A stretch of 64,000 nt of DNA from an archaeon (GTDB lineage Archaea > Nanobdellota > Nanobdellia > Pacearchaeales > GW2011-AR1), in NCBI GenBank assembly GCA_018694115.1, contig JABHNB010000015.1, positions 54,934-118,933 on the forward strand, read 5' to 3'. The notes under the pieces were generated by a model. That model did not search any database. It was not told the origin of the DNA and saw nothing but the letters and a program-made list of their open reading frames with translations. The position numbers and the translations under genes were made by a program. The first letter of the stretch is position 1; each line of letters opens with the position of its first letter. Shown here in pieces: positions 7,480 to 16,724 of the stretch.

Positions 7480-8286
7480 ATGAGAAAGGTCGGAATTATC
7501 GGGGGAGTTGGTCCCGAAGCATCGAATAAGTTTTGTGAGCTTTTAATTAAAAATACTCCTGCAAGAAGTGATCAAGACAATATACCCTTCATTCATTTTT
7601 GTAATCCTCAAATTCCCGATAGAACAGATTTTATTCTTGGACAAGGTGAAAGTCCTGTCAATTCCTTGATTGAAACTGCTACAACTCTTGTAGGTGCTGG
7701 AGCGGATTTTTTGGTTATTCCATGTAATACTGCACATCACTTTTTACGTGAAGTTCAGAAAAATGTTTCTGTTCCAATTGTAGATATGACTAAAATTTTG
7801 GTTAAGAACGTATTATCGGATAATCTTCAGATAAATAAGATTGGAATTTTGGCTACTACGGGAAGTATCGAAGCAGGAATCTACCAAAATTACTTTGAGA
7901 GTCTTGGTATAGGGAGTATTTTGCCAAGTATGGAAGATCAGAAGGACTTGGTGATGGGAGCTATTTATGGAGATCATGGAATTAAGGCTGGAAGGAAACT
8001 TATCCCTAAGAAGTTATTGAGGCGAGCTGCAGAAAAGCTTATCGCGGAAGGTGCGGAGGCTATTATTCTTGGATGTACCGAAATACCCCTTGTATTAAAG
8101 CAAAGAGATTTTGATATTAGATTATATGATCCTATGGATCTTACTGCTAAGGAGATTGTGAGATACAGTGGAAAGTGTCCTGCAAAGGACATTATTAGTG
8201 TACAGTTCGTTTTAGAAGATTTTGCGGAGAGTCTTGGTAGGACATTTGAACATAGAAGGGGCGTTGGTGGGGGGGTTACTATTTAA
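7480..8286 (+). CDS. Asp/Glu/hydantoin racemase family protein
   Basis: The protein opens KVGIIGGVGPEAS and carries both catalytic cysteine segments of the PLP-independent racemase family, IPCNTAHHF near residue 85 and ILGCTEIPL near 194. These act as the two acid/base thiols that invert aspartate or glutamate. It has its own promoter (TTTTTATAAAG, 7449-7459) about 22 nt upstream. The next gene's ATG begins one base before the end of this gene, and two ATP-grasp ligases follow in overlap. That arrangement suggests the D-amino acid is a building block for a ligated product. The substrate cannot be settled from sequence. Confidence 0.9.
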   Translation: MRKVGIIGGVGPEASNKFCELLIKNTPARSDQDNIPFIHFCNPQIPDRTDFILGQGESPVNSLIETATTLVGAGADFLVIPCNTAHHFLREVQKNVSVPIVDMTKILVKNVLSDNLQINKIGILATTGSIEAGIYQNYFESLGIGSILPSMEDQKDLVMGAIYGDHGIKAGRKLIPKKLLRRAAEKLIAEGAEAIILGCTEIPLVLKQRDFDIRLYDPMDLTAKEIVRYSGKCPAKDIISVQFVLEDFAESLGRTFEHRRGVGGGVTI

Positions 8287-9200
8287 TGAATGTAGGAATT
8301 TTACATCATGATTTGGAGCATCAGGAAGAATATTTGATTAAAAGACTTAAAGATGCAGGATTTGATTCTTCCCTGGTAGATGTTAGAAAGACTTCTGCCA
8401 AAAAACTATCCAAGTTTAATTTTATTTTAAATAGAGTTTTTGCAAGTGTCGCTAATCGAGATTGTAAATCAAATAATAGAACTCTTAAATTATTAAAAAA
8501 AATTGAAGAATTGGGAGTTAAATGTATTAATTCCCATTATGCGACTAGATGTGATTACGATAAGTTTTTTTCTGGAGAGGTTTTAGAATCTAAGGGTATT
8601 AGGACTCCAAAAACATTGTTAATTAAACATAAGCAGGATATTGGTCGTGTTGAAGATTTTGTTAGCGTAGTGGGTCTTCCAGTAATTGTTAAGAGAAATA
8701 TGGGTGGCAGGGCAGTCAATCTTATTAAGGCAGATAATCTTAATGAAGCAATTTCCTTCCTGGAAGAAGAAATTACCAATCCTGATGAACAATATTGTGA
8801 GGGATATATTGTTCAAGAGTATGTTGAATCTGCTTTAGATCACGACTATCGAATTTCTGTTATTGGGGGAGACATCGCTTTTGGAATTACTCGTTCCTTA
8901 GTTCCTAAGAATGAAAATGAGGCCCCGTGGATTGCTAGTGCAAGTAATGGGTCGGTAGTTAAATCAATTGATGAGAATATTCCGGATGATGTTGCAGAGA
9001 TTGCACTAAATTCTACAAAGGCAATTAAGGCAAGCCTTAATGAGGTAGATATTCTAATTTCTAAGGATGGCCCGGTAGTTATAGAGAATAATCCTACTCC
9101 TAATTTCACTGCATCTTCAAAAATAAGACAAGAAAAGAAAGAGACGACAGTAAATAAAATATTAGATATCCTTAGTAATGAAAAAGTCAATAGCAGTTAG
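8286..9200 (+). CDS. ATP-grasp ligase, RimK/D-Ala ligase-like
   Basis: The ATP-grasp core is visible: LPVIVKRNMGGRAVNLIK (ATP-binding Lys and the glycine loop), then IVQEYVESALDHDYRISVIGG, and the metal-binding VVIENNPTPNF near the C-terminus. The N-terminal third is a pre-ATP-grasp domain. Family members join a carboxylate to an amine through an acylphosphate, as in RimK, LysX and D-Ala-D-Ala ligase. The gene overlaps the racemase before it and the second ATP-grasp gene after it (23 bases), so all three are probably translated together. Substrates are unknown. Confidence 0.88.
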   Translation: MNVGILHHDLEHQEEYLIKRLKDAGFDSSLVDVRKTSAKKLSKFNFILNRVFASVANRDCKSNNRTLKLLKKIEELGVKCINSHYATRCDYDKFFSGEVLESKGIRTPKTLLIKHKQDIGRVEDFVSVVGLPVIVKRNMGGRAVNLIKADNLNEAISFLEEEITNPDEQYCEGYIVQEYVESALDHDYRISVIGGDIAFGITRSLVPKNENEAPWIASASNGSVVKSIDENIPDDVAEIALNSTKAIKASLNEVDILISKDGPVVIENNPTPNFTASSKIRQEKKETTVNKILDILSNEKVNSS

Positions 9201-10095
9201 TAGTAAGGGATATGGAATGAGTGATTTTGAGGATGCTAAGAGGGCAATCTTTGATCGAGAATTTGAAAAAAAAGGATTGGATGTAAATTTCTTTAATTGG
9301 GATGGTGTGACTGAAAATAATTGTGTTTTGGATAATGCTGATTCGTCACAATCTCGGTATGGGAATTTGGGAGAGTTTGATTATGTATATATTAGTGCTC
9401 TTGGGAGTATTGAAGGCAAGGAATCAAAACTTTGTGATTTTATTGACTGTTTAAATCATACTCCTGCAAAAGTTGTAAATGATCCTGAAACAATGCGGGC
9501 AAATTTTGATAAGGGTTATCTTCTTCAATTACAAGAACAGGGGATAGACGTTGTTCCTACAGATGATGGGCGCTATCTAAGTTTTTCTGATCTTGAAAGG
9601 TTTGAGAAATGGAATGACGGTTTGGTTCTTAAGCCGAGACTTTTTGGTGAGCGAAGTAATGGAGTTGTAAAATCTTCAGACCTTGTTTCTAAAGAGAGTT
9701 TTGATAATTATAAGTCTCAATATGGGGGAGCTATTCTTGTTCAACCTTTTTTGAAGGGGATTGTTGAAAATGGTGAGAGATCTTTTGTTTATGTTGGAAA
9801 AGATTTTTCTCATGGAATTTATAGGCATCGGGCGGATTGGCAATTTGTTCCCGGAACAGCTAATCGGACAATTATTGAACCCACCGATAAGGAGTTGGAG
9901 ACAATTAAAAATATTTTTGATGTCTGGCCTACAAAATATCATGTATCTCGGTTTGATTTTATTACTGAGGGTGGTAAACCTATGGTTAGTGAAGTCGAAA
10001 TGGTTAATCCAAATGTATGGTTGGGCCGAGGAATTAAGACAGTTGATGAGACATTTCCGAGAATGTTGGCGGATTATTTGTTAAAGATGTCTTAG
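9178..10095 (+). CDS. second ATP-grasp ligase, glutathione-synthetase-like
   Basis: The C-terminal half has the ATP-grasp pattern: GLVLKPRLFGERSNGVV, ILVQPFLKGIVENGERSFVYV, and SEVEMVNPNVW as the Mg-binding Glu/Asn segment. The arrangement resembles GshB-like and prokaryotic glutathione-synthetase-type ligases. It overlaps the preceding ligase by 23 bases and is the last gene of the racemase operon. The N-terminal 100 residues do not resemble a named family. Two different ATP-grasp enzymes in succession suggest two sequential amide bonds in a small product or on a protein tail. Confidence 0.85.
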   Translation: MKKSIAVSSKGYGMSDFEDAKRAIFDREFEKKGLDVNFFNWDGVTENNCVLDNADSSQSRYGNLGEFDYVYISALGSIEGKESKLCDFIDCLNHTPAKVVNDPETMRANFDKGYLLQLQEQGIDVVPTDDGRYLSFSDLERFEKWNDGLVLKPRLFGERSNGVVKSSDLVSKESFDNYKSQYGGAILVQPFLKGIVENGERSFVYVGKDFSHGIYRHRADWQFVPGTANRTIIEPTDKELETIKNIFDVWPTKYHVSRFDFITEGGKPMVSEVEMVNPNVWLGRGIKTVDETFPRMLADYLLKMS

Positions 10096-10214
10096 CGATA
10101 AAATTTTATACTTTTTTTGGTTTCTCGACGACAAATTGCAATTTTACAACACAAATGTTTATAAAGAGATTTTGTTTTTTACTGCCATAAGAGAGGTCTT
10201 AACTGATTTTAACT

Positions 10215-12122
10215 ATGGCTGAAAAGAATAAGGAAGGGTATTCCGCAAAGGACATTACTGTACTTGAGGGTCTTGAGGCAGTTAGAAAGCGTCCGGGAAT
10301 GTATATCGGTTCAACCGATAAATATGGTCTTCACCATATGGTTTATGAGGTTTCTGATAACTCTGTAGATGAACATATGGCCGGTGTTGCTACCACAATT
10401 AATATTAGTCTGAATAAGGATGGCTCTGTAACTGTTGAAGATGATGGTCGAGGAATGCCTGTTGATCCACACCCAATTTACAAGAGGCCGGCTATGGAAA
10501 TTATTGTCACGAAATTACATGCAGGAGGAAAGTTTGATAATAAGGCCTATGCTGTTTCTGGAGGTTTGCACGGGGTTGGAATTTCTGTTGTTGCGGCACT
10601 TTCTAAGAATATGACTGTGGAGGTTAAGAAGGGGGGAAAAGTTTATTCTCAGTCTTATAAGATTGGAAAACCAGTTCATGACGTAAAAGTTATTGGAAAA
10701 TGCCCAGCAGGAGTAAGTGGGACAAAAGTTATATTCTTTCCCGATGATACGATCTTTAACACTGTTGATTTTGATTATAAAACTCTATCTACTAGATTTA
10801 GAGAGACTTGCTTTTTGAACGCAGGATTGAAGATTAATTTTTCTGATGTTCGTGGCACTAAGGAAAAGAGTGAGTCATTTCACTACGCCGGCGGATTAAT
10901 CGAATTTGTTAAATGGTTGAATAAGACTCGGAAACCAATCCATGTTAAACCGATTTATTTTAAGAGAGAAGAAGGAAGTACGGTTGCAGAGGTTTCGATT
11001 CAATATAGTGATTCTTATAATGAGAATATACAAGGTTTTGTAAATACTATTAATACGATTGAGGGCGGAACTCATGTTGCTGGACTGAAGTCTGCATTAA
11101 CCAGGGTGATTAATGATTATGGAACTAAGAAAGGGACCCTGAAGAAGGGACAGAAGTTAACTGGGGATGATGTTCGTGAGGGAATCACGGCGGTAATTTC
11201 TTTGAAACTTGCTGAACCTCAATTCGAGGGGCAGACTAAGACCAAATTAGGGAATGGAGAAGTTAAGGGGATTATTGATTCTATGGCGACCTCTGCATTA
11301 AACGATTTCTTTGAAGAGAATCCGAGTGTTGCGAAGGCTATTCTGATTAAGGCTTCGGCTGCTTTGAAGGCTAGGGAAGCTGCTAAGAAGGCTAAGGATT
11401 TAGTTCGGAGGAAAAATGCTCTTGGGGGTTCTGGCCTTCCTGGAAAGTTGGCGGATTGTTCAAGCAAGAAGAAAGAGTTTACTGAGTTATATATTGTTGA
11501 AGGAGATTCGGCAGGGGGTACTGCGAAAGAAGGAAGAGATAGGACAACTCAGGCGATTTTACCTTTGAGGGGAAAAGTTTTGAATGTTGAGAAATCAAAT
11601 CCTGCTAGGGCTCTTGGTAGTGAGCAGATTTCAAATTTGATTACTGCGATTGGGACTGGTGTTGGTGAAGTTTTTGATATTAACAAGTTGCGATATAACA
11701 AAATTATAATTATGACTGACGCAGATGTTGATGGACAACACATCAAGGCTTTGCTTTTGACTTTGTTTTTCAGATATGTTCCCCAATTGATCGAGGCGGG
11801 ACATGTTTTTGTTGCGGTTCCACCATTTTATGTTATCAAGAAAGGAATGAAAAAATACTGGGCTTATTCAAGTGACGAACTAAAGAAAAAATTGGAAACA
11901 ATCGGAAAGGCAGAGGTTGGCCGATTTAAGGGTCTTGGTGAAATGAATGGTGATGAGCTTTGGGATACTGCTATGAATCCTAAGAGTCGAAGGTTGAAAC
12001 AGGTTTCTGTTGAAGATGGTGTTGAAGCTGATGAGACATTTAGTTTATTGATGGGTGATGCAGTTGCACCTCGAAGAGCTTTCATTGAAGAAAATGCAGA
12101 TAAGGCGGAGGTTGATTTGTAA
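10215..12122 (+). CDS. gyrB: DNA gyrase subunit B
   Basis: The GHKL ATPase domain is intact (NSVDEHMAG with the catalytic Glu, DDGRGMPV, GGLHGVGISVV), followed by the transducer domain and the Toprim region with EGDSAGGTAKEGRD and TDADVDGQHI. The end, GLGEMN...DELWDTAMNP, is typical. At 635 residues it is the compact GyrB length. With GyrA it forms the A2B2 enzyme that introduces negative supercoils, a bacterial-derived enzyme found in some archaea. TTTATAAAG at 10159-10167 lies about 50 nt upstream, so unlike most genes here it may carry a leader. It is linked to three downstream genes by one-base overlaps. Confidence 0.97.
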   Translation: MAEKNKEGYSAKDITVLEGLEAVRKRPGMYIGSTDKYGLHHMVYEVSDNSVDEHMAGVATTINISLNKDGSVTVEDDGRGMPVDPHPIYKRPAMEIIVTKLHAGGKFDNKAYAVSGGLHGVGISVVAALSKNMTVEVKKGGKVYSQSYKIGKPVHDVKVIGKCPAGVSGTKVIFFPDDTIFNTVDFDYKTLSTRFRETCFLNAGLKINFSDVRGTKEKSESFHYAGGLIEFVKWLNKTRKPIHVKPIYFKREEGSTVAEVSIQYSDSYNENIQGFVNTINTIEGGTHVAGLKSALTRVINDYGTKKGTLKKGQKLTGDDVREGITAVISLKLAEPQFEGQTKTKLGNGEVKGIIDSMATSALNDFFEENPSVAKAILIKASAALKAREAAKKAKDLVRRKNALGGSGLPGKLADCSSKKKEFTELYIVEGDSAGGTAKEGRDRTTQAILPLRGKVLNVEKSNPARALGSEQISNLITAIGTGVGEVFDINKLRYNKIIIMTDADVDGQHIKALLLTLFFRYVPQLIEAGHVFVAVPPFYVIKKGMKKYWAYSSDELKKKLETIGKAEVGRFKGLGEMNGDELWDTAMNPKSRRLKQVSVEDGVEADETFSLLMGDAVAPRRAFIEENADKAEVDL

Positions 12123-12397
12123 TGGGAGATAAATTGTCTGGAAATGTAGATTTAAAAAAATTAATGATTGTTTTGAACATGTCTACGGGATTAGAGGACA
12201 CTCAGATGGGACTTCTAGATGAAGATTCCTGGACTATTGATGACGCTAGAGTAGAAAGAATGGGATTGGCCCTTACTGATTTAAGTGCGAGAGGTGTGAC
12301 TGATTCTTCTAATGTTGGCTATTATTCTCGTGCGCTTAAGTATTATATGCTGAACGAAAAAAATACTAATTATGAGATTGGGAGGCTTGTTGCATAA
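12122..12397 (+). CDS. small hypothetical protein between gyrB and gyrA
   Basis: The 91-residue protein is acidic in its first half (STGLEDTQMGLLDEDSW) and has no cysteines, membrane span or motif that I recognise. It is joined to gyrB and to the next gene by one-base TAATG overlaps, which implies coupled translation with both gyrase subunits. That position suggests a role connected to gyrase or simple operon economy. Conservation of the arrangement in related genomes would discriminate between these. Confidence 0.65.
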   Translation: MGDKLSGNVDLKKLMIVLNMSTGLEDTQMGLLDEDSWTIDDARVERMGLALTDLSARGVTDSSNVGYYSRALKYYMLNEKNTNYEIGRLVA

Positions 12398-12672
12398 TGG
12401 TAAGGAAGAAAGGCAGGGCTGGGACTAAGGTTAAGCCAGTGAAAAAAATCAAAGCATACTTTTGTCCTCAATGCGGAAGTGTAAGAGTTTATCATCCAAT
12501 GGGTGTCACCAATCTTTTTGGAATCATCCCCGGATGGAAGTGTAAGGATTGTGGATTTAAGGCGATGATGTTCCCATTGGGAATTGTTGATGCAGATAAA
12601 TTAAATAAAAAGAAAAAGGGAGGCGCCGCTCGGCGTACCCCAAAATTGCGTAGTAAGGGGGCTAAAAAATAA
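12397..12672 (+). CDS. zinc-ribbon protein between gyrB and gyrA
   Basis: Two cysteine pairs, YFCPQCGSVRV and WKCKDCGFKAM, form a zinc ribbon, flanked by strongly basic N- and C-terminal tails (RKKGRAGTKVK and KKKKGGAARRTPK). The basic tails suggest nucleic-acid binding. It overlaps the previous gene and gyrA by one base each. Small zinc ribbons of this kind occur widely in archaea without assigned function; association with gyrase is inferred only from position. Confidence 0.72.
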   Translation: MVRKKGRAGTKVKPVKKIKAYFCPQCGSVRVYHPMGVTNLFGIIPGWKCKDCGFKAMMFPLGIVDADKLNKKKKGGAARRTPKLRSKGAKK

Positions 12673-15275
12673 TGGCAGAAGAAGAAATTATTGAAGCGGA
12701 AGGAGTTCAAGAGATCGAGAATCTTAGTGAAGCTGAGGCTGAGGCAGCTGAGGCGCTCAAGAAAAAAGAAGAACTTACTGCAAGTGTTCAGGCAAAAGAA
12801 TTGATCAACGCAGAAATTTCTAGTGAGATGAGGGATGCTTATCTTAATTATGCAATGTCGGTTATTGTGGCTAGGGCTTTGCCTTCTGCTGAAGATGGTT
12901 TGAAACCGGTTCATCGGAGAATTATTTGGGCAATGAATGAAGCAGGAGTTTATCACAATAAACAGACAAAGAAATCGGCAGCTATTGTTGGAGATACTAT
13001 GGGTCATTATCATCCCCACGGTGATGCTTCTATCTATGATGCTATGGTTCGTATGGCTCAGAGTTGGTCTTTGAGATATCCATTGGTTATTGGTCAGGGT
13101 AACTTTGGTTCTATGGATGGAGATCGTGCTGCAGCGTACAGGTATACTGAAGCTAAGATGGAAAAGATAACTATGGAGCTTTTGAAGGATGTTGATAAGA
13201 AGACTGTTGAGATGATGCCTAATTATTCTAATACTAAGGAGGAACCTGTTGTTCTTCCAGGTAGAATTCCTACCCTTTTACTGAACGGAGCTGCGGGTAT
13301 TGCGGTTGGAATGGCTACAAATATTCCGCCACACAATTTGAACAATGTTTGTGATGCCATCCTTACTTATCTAGAGAATACTAACTGTGAAGATAAAGAA
13401 TTGATTAAAGCCATTAAAGCTCCTGATTTTCCAACTGGCGGAACTGTTTCTGGAGAGATCAAACAGGTTTATACTGAGGGTAAGGGTAGATTGATCATTG
13501 AGGGTAAGACTGAGATTGAAGAACCAAAGAAGGCTTCGGGCAAAACAAAGATTATAATTACTGAAATTCCTTATCAGGTTAACAAGTCTTCATTAGTTGA
13601 GCAGATTGCTATGCTTGTTAGGGATAAGAGGTTGCCGGATGTTTCTGATATTCGGGATGAGTCTTCTAAGGGGAAGGTCAGGGTTGTAGTTGAGTTAAGA
13701 AGGGGAAGTGAGCCAAGGTTTAGTTTGAATAGGTTGTATAAATATACAAATCTCAGGACTAGTTTTAATGCTAATATGTTGGCACTTTTTGGAAGGATTC
13801 CTAAATTGTTTACTCTTAGAGATTATATTAAGACTTATGTGGGCCATAGGCAAAGTGTAATTAGAAAAACTAAGGAATTTGATTTGGATAAGGCTGAGAA
13901 GAGACTGCATATTGTTGATGGGTTATTGATTGCTCAGAAAAATATTGATGCGGTCGTTAAACTGATTAGAGCTGCTAAGTCCAAGAGTGATGCTGCACAA
14001 AAGTTGAAATTGCAGTATAAACTTTCAGATAAGCAGGTTGATGCTATACTTGAGATGAAGTTACACCAGTTGACTGCTCTTGAATTTGATAAGTTAAAGA
14101 ATGAAGAGAGGGATTTGAAGAAAACTATAGAAGATTTGAAGAAGATCCTTGGGGATGAGAAATTGATCTTGAGGATTATCAAGAAGGATTTAGCAGAGTT
14201 AAAGGATAATTATGGGGATTTCAGAAAGACCAAGATTGTTGGTTCAGCTAAAGAATTGGAAGAGCAAGACCTTGTGGATAAGAAGGATGTTGTTGTAACG
14301 ATTACTGACAAGGGTTATATTAAGAGAATCGATCTGGCTCAATATAAGGAACAGAAGAGGGGAGGAAAGGGAGTAATTGGTTCTGATTTGACTGAAGGTG
14401 ATTTCGTTAAGGAGTTATTGACTTGTTCGACTCATGATTATATGTTGTTCTTCACAGATAAGGGTAAGGTTCACTGGTTGAAGGCATATGAGGTTCCGGC
14501 TTCTGCTAAGAGTGCGAAGGGTAAGGCTATGATCAATCTATTGGCATTGAAGGATGAGAAGGTTACTTCAGTTATCGCAGTCAAAGAGTTTAAGGATTAT
14601 TTGATGATGGCGACTAAGAAGGGTATTGTAAAGAAGATTGAGTTTGCACAGTTCTCAAATCCAAGAAAGGGCGGAATCAAAGCTATGAAGTTGGCGGAGA
14701 ATGAAGATACTTTGATTGGGGTTAAGCCGATTAAGGAAGCTCAGGAAGTTTTACTTGTGACTAAGAAGGGTCAGGCGATTAGATTTAAGTCTAAGGATGT
14801 TCGTGCAATGGGTCGAGCTTCGTATGGTGTTACTGGAATAAAGATGTCTAAGGATGATGAAGTTGTTTCCTTGGAAGTTTTGCCAGAAGGAAAGGAAGCG
14901 GATAAGTTTGCTGTGCTTACTATTACAAAGAAGGGTTATGGAAAGCGAAGTGAGATTAATGATTATAGATTAACTGGACGGGCCGGGAAGGGAGTAATTA
15001 ATATCAAGATCTCGAGTAAGAATGGTGATGTTGTGACTTCTCAGACAGTTAAGGGTAAGGACAATATTATTGTGACTACAAAGAAAGGAATTGTTATTAG
15101 AACTCCGGTTAAGAATATCCGAATCATGGGTCGAGCAACTCAGGGTGTAAGGATGATTAAGCTGAAGGAAGGAGATAGAGTAAGTGATTTGACTAGGGTG
15201 CCTAGTGATGAGGAAGTAGAGAAGATTATTGAGGCAGCAGTTAGTGAACCTGAGAAGGTTGAAGAGAAGAAGTAG
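12672..15275 (+). CDS. gyrA: DNA gyrase subunit A
   Basis: The cleavage domain has GLKPVHRRIIWAM, the HPHGD motif and AAAYRYTEAKM with the catalytic Tyr near residue 158. The C-terminal beta-pinwheel shows repeated blades (KGYIKRI, KGKVHWL, KKGIVKKI, KKGQAIRF and others) and a GyrA box, QKRGGKG, near residue 560, which marks it as gyrase rather than Topo IV. At 867 residues it is a normal length. The first 40 residues are an acidic, Ala/Glu-rich extension that is unusual for GyrA. It ends a four-gene operon begun by gyrB. Confidence 0.97.
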   Translation: MAEEEIIEAEGVQEIENLSEAEAEAAEALKKKEELTASVQAKELINAEISSEMRDAYLNYAMSVIVARALPSAEDGLKPVHRRIIWAMNEAGVYHNKQTKKSAAIVGDTMGHYHPHGDASIYDAMVRMAQSWSLRYPLVIGQGNFGSMDGDRAAAYRYTEAKMEKITMELLKDVDKKTVEMMPNYSNTKEEPVVLPGRIPTLLLNGAAGIAVGMATNIPPHNLNNVCDAILTYLENTNCEDKELIKAIKAPDFPTGGTVSGEIKQVYTEGKGRLIIEGKTEIEEPKKASGKTKIIITEIPYQVNKSSLVEQIAMLVRDKRLPDVSDIRDESSKGKVRVVVELRRGSEPRFSLNRLYKYTNLRTSFNANMLALFGRIPKLFTLRDYIKTYVGHRQSVIRKTKEFDLDKAEKRLHIVDGLLIAQKNIDAVVKLIRAAKSKSDAAQKLKLQYKLSDKQVDAILEMKLHQLTALEFDKLKNEERDLKKTIEDLKKILGDEKLILRIIKKDLAELKDNYGDFRKTKIVGSAKELEEQDLVDKKDVVVTITDKGYIKRIDLAQYKEQKRGGKGVIGSDLTEGDFVKELLTCSTHDYMLFFTDKGKVHWLKAYEVPASAKSAKGKAMINLLALKDEKVTSVIAVKEFKDYLMMATKKGIVKKIEFAQFSNPRKGGIKAMKLAENEDTLIGVKPIKEAQEVLLVTKKGQAIRFKSKDVRAMGRASYGVTGIKMSKDDEVVSLEVLPEGKEADKFAVLTITKKGYGKRSEINDYRLTGRAGKGVINIKISSKNGDVVTSQTVKGKDNIIVTTKKGIVIRTPVKNIRIMGRATQGVRMIKLKEGDRVSDLTRVPSDEEVEKIIEAAVSEPEKVEEKK

Positions 15276-15316
15276 AGTATAGAATTATTTTTAAAGCTAA
15301 ATATGCTGGATAAATT

Positions 15317-16084
15317 ATGGTTGTAAAAACTATTTCAGATGCATGCGATGCTTTCAAGGTTGCTCAGGAAATGGATTATCATGATGGGGATATTTTTATT
15401 GATAAACTTATTCGCACTGGTATTCCTTTTGAAATGAGTGAGGCTGAAGAAGCTGATACCTACGATCCTCGGTTTAGGCCTTTTTCCGTTAATGAAGCAA
15501 AGGACAGATATGCGACTGATGGGAAAAGTTGTGTAGATCCATTATTTAGGAAATGTTTTGAAGTTTATGATGCTCATAAGAGAGATTTTAAGGATAACGC
15601 TTTTGGAGAGATCTCTGTCCCGATTACTGATTTTACTAATGTTCTTTATTTGACAGAGCGGGCAATAATGGATTCTTGGGATGACGGGATTTTCTTACAA
15701 TCCGATGATAAGATTGGGCTCCCTGATTTTTTTGAAGATTTTTTAATAGCTAGATGTAAGAATTCTCCAGAGAAATTAGGGATTCTTGAACCAGATTGTT
15801 ATGTTGATCCATTGAGCCGGTTAGCGATGCATATTCCTAATTTAAGGAGACTTGGAACGCCTTCAAGGCATGGGGGAGGTATAGGATATTGGGTTTTGAC
15901 TCCAAGAATGGATCTTAAGTTTAATATTAGGGGAGATTCAGGTTTGTTCGGTGAGAGAAATCACGTTGAGGGAACATTGAAGTTAAAAGCGTTTCCTGCA
16001 TCTGAATATAAATTTTGGCAAGGGAAACTTGATGAGTTTATTACTGAAGTTTCTGAGGGAAAAAGAACTAGCTTAAGAAAATAA
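15317..16084 (+). CDS. hypothetical protein
   Basis: The 255-residue soluble protein has no recognised motif. It is acidic overall, with segments such as TYDPRFRPFSVNEAKD and a glycine/histidine loop SRHGGGIGYWVLT. TTTTTAAAG (15290-15298) about 20 nt before the start gives it its own promoter after gyrA. The following gene is convergent and ends seven bases away. No function is proposed. Confidence 0.65.
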   Translation: MVVKTISDACDAFKVAQEMDYHDGDIFIDKLIRTGIPFEMSEAEEADTYDPRFRPFSVNEAKDRYATDGKSCVDPLFRKCFEVYDAHKRDFKDNAFGEISVPITDFTNVLYLTERAIMDSWDDGIFLQSDDKIGLPDFFEDFLIARCKNSPEKLGILEPDCYVDPLSRLAMHIPNLRRLGTPSRHGGGIGYWVLTPRMDLKFNIRGDSGLFGERNHVEGTLKLKAFPASEYKFWQGKLDEFITEVSEGKRTSLRK

Positions 16085-16090
16085 ATATCT

Positions 16091-16615
16091 CTAAGGTTGG
16101 ATTGAATCAGGTTTCTTTACAATTTTCTTTGCGACTTTTTCTGCAATTTCTTCTTTTTTTCTCCTGATGGTATAAACCTTTGGAGATTTTCCACTTGCCT
16201 TTTTCTTCTTAGTGGATGTTATGAAAACATTGAGTGCTACATCTATGGCGTAGGCTAATATAAGGTAAATTGCCATGTCTATAATTAATGCCCAGATATT
16301 AATTGGAATGGCTTCTGGATCTGCTAAGTCGAATACTAAGAACTTCATTGGAAGTCCAACAGCTAATTCGATATCGATATTTCCTGCGAAGAGCGATCCT
16401 AGGGGAAATTGTGCGATTCCAATGATAATAACTAAAATAAAAATTACTCCAAATGCATAGCTAAATTTTTTTGTTGGTGTTAGCTCTTTTGGAATTGAAC
16501 TGCCGACGATTTTCCAAAGAGATTCTTTTGGCCCTACATATTTGTAATCTATTTTATTTTTTTGGGGAGTAGTTGCTTGAGCGGGATTTGAGACTGGTAT
16601 CACTTCTTTTTCCAT
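16091..16615 (-). CDS. hypothetical membrane protein with two predicted spans
   Basis: After a polar N-terminal 45 residues rich in Lys and Pro, there is a hydrophobic span (FSYAFGVIFILVIIIGIAQF), a loop, and a second span (IWALIIDMAIYLILAYAIDVA), ending in a long basic tail (KKKKASGKSPKVYTIRRKK). A TATA box (TTTATAAAAC on the minus strand) sits about 25 nt upstream. The basic tail should face the cytoplasm. No family is recognised. Confidence 0.65.
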   Translation of the reverse strand: MEKEVIPVSNPAQATTPQKNKIDYKYVGPKESLWKIVGSSIPKELTPTKKFSYAFGVIFILVIIIGIAQFPLGSLFAGNIDIELAVGLPMKFLVFDLADPEAIPINIWALIIDMAIYLILAYAIDVALNVFITSTKKKKASGKSPKVYTIRRKKEEIAEKVAKKIVKKPDSIQP

Positions 16616-16690
16616 ATCATTCTTAGGGAGAGTTGTTTTATAAATTCTTCTTTAGAAAGCTTTTAATAGTCTCTTAATTGATTAAAAATA

Positions 16691-16714
16691 GGGTGAAAAC
16701 CCCAGAATTCTGGG
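16691..16714. promoter_or_regulatory. 14-bp perfect palindrome with overlapping small inverted repeat before the sigma-like gene
   Basis: CCCAGAATTCTGGG (16701-16714) is a perfect palindrome ending ten bases before the ATG at 16725. The bases just before it, GGG TGAAAA CCC, form a second small inverted repeat that shares the CCC, so the two could form alternative hairpins. The element lies between the probable TATA region (CTTAATTGATTAAAAATA) and the start codon, which fits an operator that blocks transcription or translation. An autoregulatory site is inferred; the symmetry itself is seen directly. Confidence 0.5.
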
Positions 16715-16724
16715 AATAAATTCA

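Noticed and set aside
12492-13019. 175-residue minus-strand ORF
   Set aside because: It lies over the zinc ribbon and the gyrA N-terminus, both of which are clearly coding on the plus strand.
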